DNA from: JAGXRK01 sp963714415
GTDB lineage: Bacteria > Bacteroidota > Ignavibacteria > Ignavibacteriales > Ignavibacteriaceae
Assembly: GCA_963714415.1 (NCBI GenBank)
Contig: CAVQOL010000001.1
Span: 539,298 to 603,297 of the forward strand
Reading direction: 5' to 3'
DNA length: 64,000 bases
Made by a program: the position numbers and the translations under genes. The notes under the pieces are model-generated. The model was given only the letters and a program-made list of their open reading frames with translations. It did no database searches and had not been told where the DNA came from. Below, in pieces: positions 58,289-64,000 of this stretch (position 1 is the stretch's first letter; each line of letters begins with the position of its first letter).

Positions 58289-58316
58289 AAACCGCAGAAG
58301 TTATCTCCTGCGGTTT
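58289..58316. terminator. stem-loop downstream of the C25 peptidase gene
   Basis: AAACCGCAG (58289-58297) pairs perfectly with CTGCGGTTT (58308-58316), with a ten-base loop. It lies 49 bases past the stop of the leftward C25 gene. The same nine-pair stem recurs at 60795-60821. Confidence 0.75.
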
Positions 58317-58365
58317 GTAATAAGCCAGGCTATTGATGACTGACAGGGTCACACCGTGGCAGAAA

Positions 58366-60735
58366 TTAGCGTAACAGAATCATCTTTTTTGTTTGAATAA
58401 AAGATCCGGCAATTATTTGATAAAAATATATTCCAGATGGAACCTGGATACCATAATCATCCGTACCATCCCAAATAAGAGAATAATTTCCTGACGAGTA
58501 TACATTATTTTCTAATGTCTTAACTCTTTTCCCTAACAAATTAATTATTTCTATGTAAACGTTACTTTCTACTGATATTGAAAATCCAATATTTGTTGTT
58601 GGATTAAAGGGATTGGGATAATTATCATATAATTTTGTTTCGTATGGAACTACTTTATTTCTGTCGTCTTCAGTTGAGGTAATAACTAATGGGAATGATG
58701 AAGGCAAACAATTGTAGCCGGAAATTATCAATTCAGCATTTCCAATTTCTGTAATTGGCGGATCTAAAGTAATGTTGGAGTTACCCAGTATGTCTGTATT
58801 ACTAACGCCATGCAATATGCTGTCTTTCAAGATCACACAAGTTAATCCCTCCACAGGTGTTCCCTCGGAAGTAACCGATACATCAATAGAAGATGTCCCG
58901 GGTTGAATTGAAGATTGATAACTCGTTTGAATATTAATCGGGTCGGCTGTCCATATTCCCATTGCAGGATCCCCCAAAACATTATTACAGTAGAAGCACC
59001 ATCGCAAAGCTCCTTCTTCCCATTGCCCCGATGCTGTTACCCAAGGGGCGGTTTCAATTTTAGATTCTAAAAAAACCTCACCGATCCTGTATAATTTATC
59101 ATGATACAAGGCATCTACAAACTCACGCTGCAGGTGGGTAGAAGGTCCTTCGGTTTGACCTTCATTAAACCAACCATACCGCGAATTTCCTATAAACGCC
59201 ACTGCAAAATTTGAAATATTTACCATTCTTTCGGCGATGCAATCGGAATGATCAAAGCCACCACAATTGCAGCCGGTTGTATTTACCAAGGTGTAATTGT
59301 GAATAACACCATTAACTTGTGAAAAATTTTCATTTGTAATATCGCCATCAGATAATCTCATCACATAATTATAATTCGAATGCCCGACGTGGTGGATAAA
59401 AGATTTTCCTTCATTGATTTTTGAAATTAATGTACTTGCTGACCAATAACCTAAATCCCTGTCATACAGTTTTTGAATATTGTCTTCGATAGGAATGCCA
59501 ATTGTTGTATAGCCGTTATCATCATGATATCCAATTAGTAAGTCTAAATAATCACCGCCCCAGGTTTGTGGAGAAGACCATAAATCTTCACCAGCTAATA
59601 AAGGCTTATCCAATTCATTTAACACAGGGCTTTCCTGGTAAGATTTAATTTTATTTATCATGTTATTTAATTCAGATAAATTGCTTACCGGTATACGGGC
59701 AATAGAAATTTCTGGCAGTAGATCATCTTCACCAATTTCTCCCCATAAATTGTTGCCATTATCATTCCATGTTCCATCTAAAGCTGAGTAATATAAATCT
59801 GCGGGTATATCATTGTCTTCATATACAATAGAGGATTGAACCTGACAATAGAATCCGCGATATGGAATGTACTCAACGTCTCCACCGAGAAGTACATATT
59901 CTATATTATTATTTTGATATTCCTGTAATATGAAACTTCGAATTTTTTCCTGGGCGTCTTGTCCTGTTGATGATGCGTAAATTGAATCTGTTGAAACAAT
60001 TTTTGCCTTAAGTCCCCTAATGCGATATAAATATATAAGATCTAAAAAATCATCTTCAAATTGTGAGGGTGAAATTATTAATAGTTGGTAGCCATTGTTG
60101 TTAAGAATTTTTTTGGGATAAAGATTAATCAAATCTGGATTTTGTACAAACCTCTCAACTCTTTTTAACACTTCGTTATTTGAAGTTAATTTTGTCAGCG
60201 CATCATTAGCTTTTGAATCTTTTCTCGAATGAATTCTTATTGTTATCTTTTTATAAAACGAAACCTTTCCTGATGCTGGAAAATATTTTAAAGGAGTAAA
60301 GGTAGAAAGAACAATTGAGTATCCATTCATATATTGTGTTATTAATTCCCCTGTTTGTGATGATGGATAAGCGTTCGTCATAGAATATATGAGTTCGTTC
60401 TTAACAAATTCACCACTAGTATTTTCTGAGATTGGACGAAAGTACTGCTGCGGGTAAATTGTAAAATTTCCGGGAATGGTAACTTCATCTTCCCCAATCA
60501 TTTCAATTGATTCTGCAATTTCACCTGGTGGCAATAATAACAATACAGAATGATAAGGGAGAACGGGTTCGCCCAGTCTTCCTGTAAGTAAGGTATTATT
60601 AAAATTGATTGTCTCGTGATTAGCTGTTTGAAATATCTTGTAGTTATCAAAATAATAAGTTTTTTCAATAACCTGAGCTTTAATATTAACAGAAATACTA
60701 AGGAGAGATAAGAGGATAAGTTTAATTTTTATCAT
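58366..60735 (-). CDS. C25 (gingipain-like) cysteine peptidase with T9SS tail
   Basis: 789 residues. Signal peptide ends SVNIKAQ; a propeptide-like region follows, then the C25 catalytic domain (from about 210: YQLLIISPSQFEDDFLDLIY, YVLLGGDVEYIPYRGF). The catalytic His is in FIHHVGHSNYN and the Cys in VNTTGCNCGGFD. After an Ig-like segment comes the type IX tail with DNYPNPFNPTT and the ending KMILLR. The protease is therefore probably secreted or attached to the surface. Arg or Lys specificity cannot be read. It is flanked by matching stem-loops. Confidence 0.92.
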   Translation of the reverse strand: MIKIKLILLSLLSISVNIKAQVIEKTYYFDNYKIFQTANHETINFNNTLLTGRLGEPVLPYHSVLLLLPPGEIAESIEMIGEDEVTIPGNFTIYPQQYFRPISENTSGEFVKNELIYSMTNAYPSSQTGELITQYMNGYSIVLSTFTPLKYFPASGKVSFYKKITIRIHSRKDSKANDALTKLTSNNEVLKRVERFVQNPDLINLYPKKILNNNGYQLLIISPSQFEDDFLDLIYLYRIRGLKAKIVSTDSIYASSTGQDAQEKIRSFILQEYQNNNIEYVLLGGDVEYIPYRGFYCQVQSSIVYEDNDIPADLYYSALDGTWNDNGNNLWGEIGEDDLLPEISIARIPVSNLSELNNMINKIKSYQESPVLNELDKPLLAGEDLWSSPQTWGGDYLDLLIGYHDDNGYTTIGIPIEDNIQKLYDRDLGYWSASTLISKINEGKSFIHHVGHSNYNYVMRLSDGDITNENFSQVNGVIHNYTLVNTTGCNCGGFDHSDCIAERMVNISNFAVAFIGNSRYGWFNEGQTEGPSTHLQREFVDALYHDKLYRIGEVFLESKIETAPWVTASGQWEEGALRWCFYCNNVLGDPAMGIWTADPINIQTSYQSSIQPGTSSIDVSVTSEGTPVEGLTCVILKDSILHGVSNTDILGNSNITLDPPITEIGNAELIISGYNCLPSSFPLVITSTEDDRNKVVPYETKLYDNYPNPFNPTTNIGFSISVESNVYIEIINLLGKRVKTLENNVYSSGNYSLIWDGTDDYGIQVPSGIYFYQIIAGSFIQTKKMILLR

Positions 60736-60794
60736 GATAAAACCTGAAATTATTATTCAAAATATAATTAAGCGTAATTCTATCATCAATGAAA

Positions 60795-60821
60795 AAACCG
60801 CAGAAAGATATACTGCGGTTT
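60795..60821. terminator. stem-loop between the metzincin and C25 genes
   Basis: AAACCGCAG (60795-60803) and CTGCGGTTT (60813-60821) form a perfect nine-pair stem with a nine-base loop, 68 bases past the stop of the leftward metzincin gene. It is the same stem as 58289-58316. Confidence 0.75.
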
Positions 60822-60888
60822 AACTAGACTTGTGGCTAACCATAAGGTTTAAAAAATCAATGATAGTTTAAACCAATATCATCATACT

Positions 60889-62521
60889 TTAAAACAAAAT
60901 ATAACTATCTATAACCCATTTGTCCCTAAAAAGTTTAGAACTATTCTTGCATTTATCAGCCGCATCTTTATTTCCAACTTTTTCATAAGCTTTACCAAGA
61001 AACCATATAGCTTCAGGAAGGTCCGGGTTTAAATTAACTGCCTTTGTAAGATATTCTATTGATTGATCCCAATGGCTAAGATTGAACTCACTTACACCCA
61101 TTACAGCCAAAGCATAACTTGAATCTGGAACCATGCTATTAATTTGCTTATGCAGCTCTTCGGTACTTGATGCCATTGCGACATTACTAAAATTAATCTC
61201 ATAAATATGCTTAGCTATTATTGATAACACCGGAAGATTGTTCCTGTAATTGTTTTTATTCATCTCAATAAGGGTATTTATATATCGCTGTTTTCGCGTG
61301 ATTACATCTTCAGTAAAATAATTCCTGCTCAAGGATTCAAAAAGAAATTTATTTGCATTATCAATTTTATATGCAAGTTTACCTGCCTGAGGATGCATTA
61401 ATGAATTTGAAGGAGTAACATGCATTGCGCCAAAACAATGAGAAAGTTCATGAGCTAGTGTTATAGCCTCCTCAATTGGGTTCCAATTGTCCATCCCAGG
61501 AAAAGAAGGTTGGGCAGTTAAAACTGCAATACCCTCCATCGGGGCTCCCAGTCCCAGAAAGGACCTGTCAGTAACATTAATCGCCAGGTTGTTATCATAC
61601 GTAACCCCTACTCTTATTACATCATTATTCAAAAAAGGCTTATTAACCATTTCTCTGTAAGACCTTAACAATGAAGACTGAAATTCAGAGTCCCACTTAA
61701 CCAGCTTGGATACTTGCACTTCAATACCCAATTGATTCCGGATAATATCGTTTGCATAGAGTGCAACGCGCTTTATTCTTTCCTGCCATATATCCGGAAA
61801 AGTATTACGATAAGATTTATCAACCCAAAAGTTAATCTTAATTTTTTTTATATCATCTGAATTTCTCTGTATTGAACAATTTGGTATCTGATCTAAGTAT
61901 TTTACAAATTGTCTTCCGGCAACCATCCAGGGGGCATCAATTAATATTAGATTGTTTTTATTCCGGGAAGAATAGAGTTTTGCTGTATCAACAGCTCCGT
62001 AGCTAAAAACAGGATCTTTAATTGTGCGATCAAAAATTGCAAGGCTTGTGCTTAACCTAGGAACATAATAACCATGATAGATTTTGTTAATACCTTCATC
62101 CAGTTTTGTTGCATAAAAGACACTGTCCAAACTCAACTCGGAGATTATAAATACATCGTTTGAATTAAGGTATTCCATGTCTTTAATATTCTGCAATTTT
62201 CCTGAACCGGGTTTCCGGGATAGAATCTGAATATTCGTGGAGCAGACAATTAATATCTTTAACACCATAACCTTTTGTTAAAAAGTACAGTTGCAATGCG
62301 TTGGAATAAGCTTCATTAAAATCATTATTTTCAGAAGGAATTGTATATATACCAATCTGATTCTTTCGCGCAAAGTCATAATCTTTTTTTAGATCTGATT
62401 TATGAAGAATTGTAGTACTGCAGGAATATGAATAATAAAACAACACTAAAAGAGGAAATGCTTTAATTATCGTACTAACTGCAATTGATAATTGGTACTT
62501 AAATTTTATTTTGCTTTCCAT
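60889..62521 (-). CDS. metzincin-like lipoprotein metalloprotease with TPR, +1 frameshift
   Basis: About 543 residues after repair. A lipoprotein-like signal (FPLLVLFYYSYSCS) starts the protein; AGGGAG precedes the ATG. The full zinc motif HELSHCFGAMH matches HExxHxxGxxH of metzincins, with a Met-turn-like SLMHPQAG after it. The C-terminal region (about the last 100 residues; SIEYLTKAVNLNPDLPEAIW) is TPR-like. The two halves, meeting near 62183-62268, join if one of three G at 62209-62211 is dropped (SIPETGSGKLQNIK). Peptidase family within the metzincins is not assignable by eye. Lies upstream of the C25 gene on the same strand. Confidence 0.82.
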
Positions 62522-62899
62522 TTGTATTCTCCCTAATAACTACCCTATAAGTATAATTATTCGCGGCAGAGCAGTTGTCATAAAAATGTAAAAATAAATT
62601 TTCTTCCTTATGTACGTGAAAAAAATTTAATCTATAAAATTCTTGCAAAGCAAATAAGAACCCAGAGATGATTGTGCTTCATCTGCACCTATAAATTCGA
62701 AGTGTAAATGTTTTGGGAAGAAGAATATTTTATCCGATGTAGATGAAATCTTGAATCAAACCTCGTTAAACTAATGATAAAAATCAAGAGGGATTAATCA
62801 AGGATGAGGATTTCTTTAGTTAATTTCAAATTTGAACACAGTAGAAGTTCTTTCAGGCGGTTAAATTACTTTTCATTATTACTGTTAAGAATGCCGGCT
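62522..62899. other. 378-base spacer, no gene seen
   Basis: AT-rich sequence between the leftward clpB end and the metzincin start. No frame with coding character, no tRNA-like fold, no strong palindrome. It must hold the metzincin promoter; I see no clear motif. Confidence 0.5.
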
Positions 62900-64000
62900 C
62901 TATTTGCTAAACACTAATCCGGATTTTTCGCCAACATTTACTTTTATTGTATCGCCATCAATATAATTACTTGCAAGCAATTCCTGTGAAAGGGGATTGA
63001 TAAGATATTTTTGTATTACTCTTTTTAATGGTCGTGCGCCGTAAGTCACATCGTAGCCAAGATGTGCAAGCCAGTCTTTTGCTTCATCGGAAACATCAAG
63101 AGTAATTTCTTTAGCGTTCAGCATTTTCTGTACACGCTCAAGTTGTATACCAACAATTTTTCTAATCTCTAATCTTGATAAAGGTTTGAAGAGAACGATT
63201 TCATCTATCCTGTTTAAAAACTCAGGACGTATTGTTTTTCTTAACAAGTCGTGCATCTGCTGTCTTAGCTCACCCATAAAAGTTTCAACGTTATCTTCAT
63301 CAAATGCTTCAAGTCTATCCTGAATAATATGAGAGCCAAGGTTTGAAGTCATTATTATTATTGCGTTTTTAAAATTTGCAGTTCGTCCCTGGTTATCGGT
63401 TAATCTTCCGTCATCCAGAACCTGGAGCAAAACATTAAAAACATCCGAATGTGCTTTTTCAATTTCATCAAGTAATACAACAGAATAAGGTCTTCTTCGC
63501 ACGGCTTCTGTTAACTGCCCGCCTTCTTCATATCCAACATATCCTGGAGGTGCGCCGATCAATCGTGATACAGAAAACTTTTGCATATATTCGCTCATAT
63601 CAATTCTTATCATTGCGTGTTCATCATCAAAAAGAATTTCTGCAAGTGCGCGTGCAAGTTCTGTTTTTCCTACACCAGTCGTACCAAGAAATATAAAGGA
63701 GCCGATAGGCCGATTAGCATCCTGCAATCCCGAACGCGAACGCCGGATAGCATTTGAAACTGCAGAAACAGCTTCATCCTGTCCTATCACCCGTTTATGT
63801 AATTCATCTTCCAATTTTAGAAGTTTGCTTCTTTCACTTTCCAACATTCTGCTGACAGGAATTCCCGTCCACTTTGCAACAACTTCGGCAATATCCTCAG
63901 CATCCACTTCTTCCTTTAGCATTTTTTTATCTTTTTGTGTGTCAGTAAGACGCTGTGTCTCTTCCTTCATTTGCTTTTCGAGATTTACAATTCTGCCGTA
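62900..64000 (-). CDS. clpB: ATP-dependent chaperone ClpB, C-terminal part
   Basis: The frame is open to the end of the window, so the N-terminal domain, first AAA+ module and much of the middle coiled coil are outside. What is present is the end of the coiled coil (IVNLEKQ..), then the second AAA+ module: GTTGVGKTELA (Walker A), VVLLDEIEKAH (Walker B), RPEFLNRIDEIVLFKPL with the sensor region, and the C-terminal RPLKRVIQKYLINPLSQEL. ClpB works with DnaK to dissolve aggregates. The segment VAKWTGIPVSRM confirms ClpB rather than ClpA. Confidence 0.96.
   Translation of the reverse strand, partial: YGRIVNLEKQMKEETQRLTDTQKDKKMLKEEVDAEDIAEVVAKWTGIPVSRMLESERSKLLKLEDELHKRVIGQDEAVSAVSNAIRRSRSGLQDANRPIGSFIFLGTTGVGKTELARALAEILFDDEHAMIRIDMSEYMQKFSVSRLIGAPPGYVGYEEGGQLTEAVRRRPYSVVLLDEIEKAHSDVFNVLLQVLDDGRLTDNQGRTANFKNAIIIMTSNLGSHIIQDRLEAFDEDNVETFMGELRQQMHDLLRKTIRPEFLNRIDEIVLFKPLSRLEIRKIVGIQLERVQKMLNAKEITLDVSDEAKDWLAHLGYDVTYGARPLKRVIQKYLINPLSQELLASNYIDGDTIKVNVGEKSGLVFSK

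Noticed and set aside
3555..62211. Programmed +1 frameshifting as the explanation of the broken genes
   Set aside because: The sites share no slippery sequence, stop-codon context or structure, and the genes belong to families that are not known to use recoding.
1..64000. CRISPR array, tRNA or rRNA genes, prophage
   Set aside because: No repeat-spacer pattern, tRNA T-loop consensus with a foldable cloverleaf, rRNA stretch or run of phage genes was seen in reading the window.

Overview
The window is a low-GC bacterial chromosome segment, most likely from the Ignavibacteria/Chlorobi side of the Bacteroidota-Chlorobi group. The grounds are two large secreted proteins with the type IX secretion tail (motif QNYPNPFNP or DNYPNPFNP near the C-terminus), a C25 gingipain-like protease, a DUF2723 glycosyltransferase-like membrane protein, Bacteroidota-style TAnnTTTG promoter elements, and many starts without a strong Shine-Dalgarno site. 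The assignment rests on gene content only. No rRNA, tRNA or CRISPR array was recognised.

Layout. 1-5.8 kb: a partial M14 metallopeptidase and a secreted NlpC/P60-type protein, between inverted copies of one hairpin. 5.8-11.8 kb: M48 protease, ychF, DUF1844 protein, nadK, a thioredoxin-like protein, hldD, a very acidic small protein and a Nudix hydrolase. 11.86-12.87 kb: a higher-GC island with unrecognised coding content. 12.9-18.2 kb, minus strand: patatin/BamA-like protein, yidC, rnpA, rpmH. 18.2-25.4 kb: the replication-origin neighbourhood with dnaA, a small lipoprotein gene, dnaN, recF, dciA and gyrB, and DnaA-box-like 9-mers on both sides of dnaA. The strand switch at 18.2-18.6 kb fits divergent transcription away from an origin. 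25.5-35.4 kb: a heptosyltransferase-like GT9, EamA transporter, SnoaL-like protein, PfkB sugar kinase, hotdog thioesterase, gyrA and the DUF2723 protein. 35.5-48 kb: an HxlR regulator, a wrecked S41 protease, an esterase, a WG-repeat protein, glgA, a hydrolase / TrpF-like / quinone-reductase operon, a YdeI-like protein and a large outer-membrane DUF5916-type protein. 48-64 kb: acyl-ACP thioesterase, a REP-associated transposase with its repeats, S9 peptidase, DinB protein, class A beta-lactamase-like enzyme, CreD, a Uup-type ABC-F ATPase, YwbE, a VOC protein, C25 protease, a lipoprotein metzincin and the 3' part of clpB.

How the genes fit together. The origin cluster supplies initiator, clamp, RecF, helicase-loading DciA and both gyrase subunits. 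hldD and the GT9 enzyme point to heptose-containing LPS. YidC, the BamA-like barrel, the DUF5916-type barrel and the lipoprotein proteases serve the envelope, and the T9SS-tailed proteins are probably exported to the surface.

A striking feature is the number of genes broken by a single extra base. At least ten recognisable genes read through intact if one base (two in one case) is dropped, often in a short mononucleotide run. This looks more like sequence or assembly error than biology, except for the S41 protease near 36-37.4 kb, which needs several repairs.
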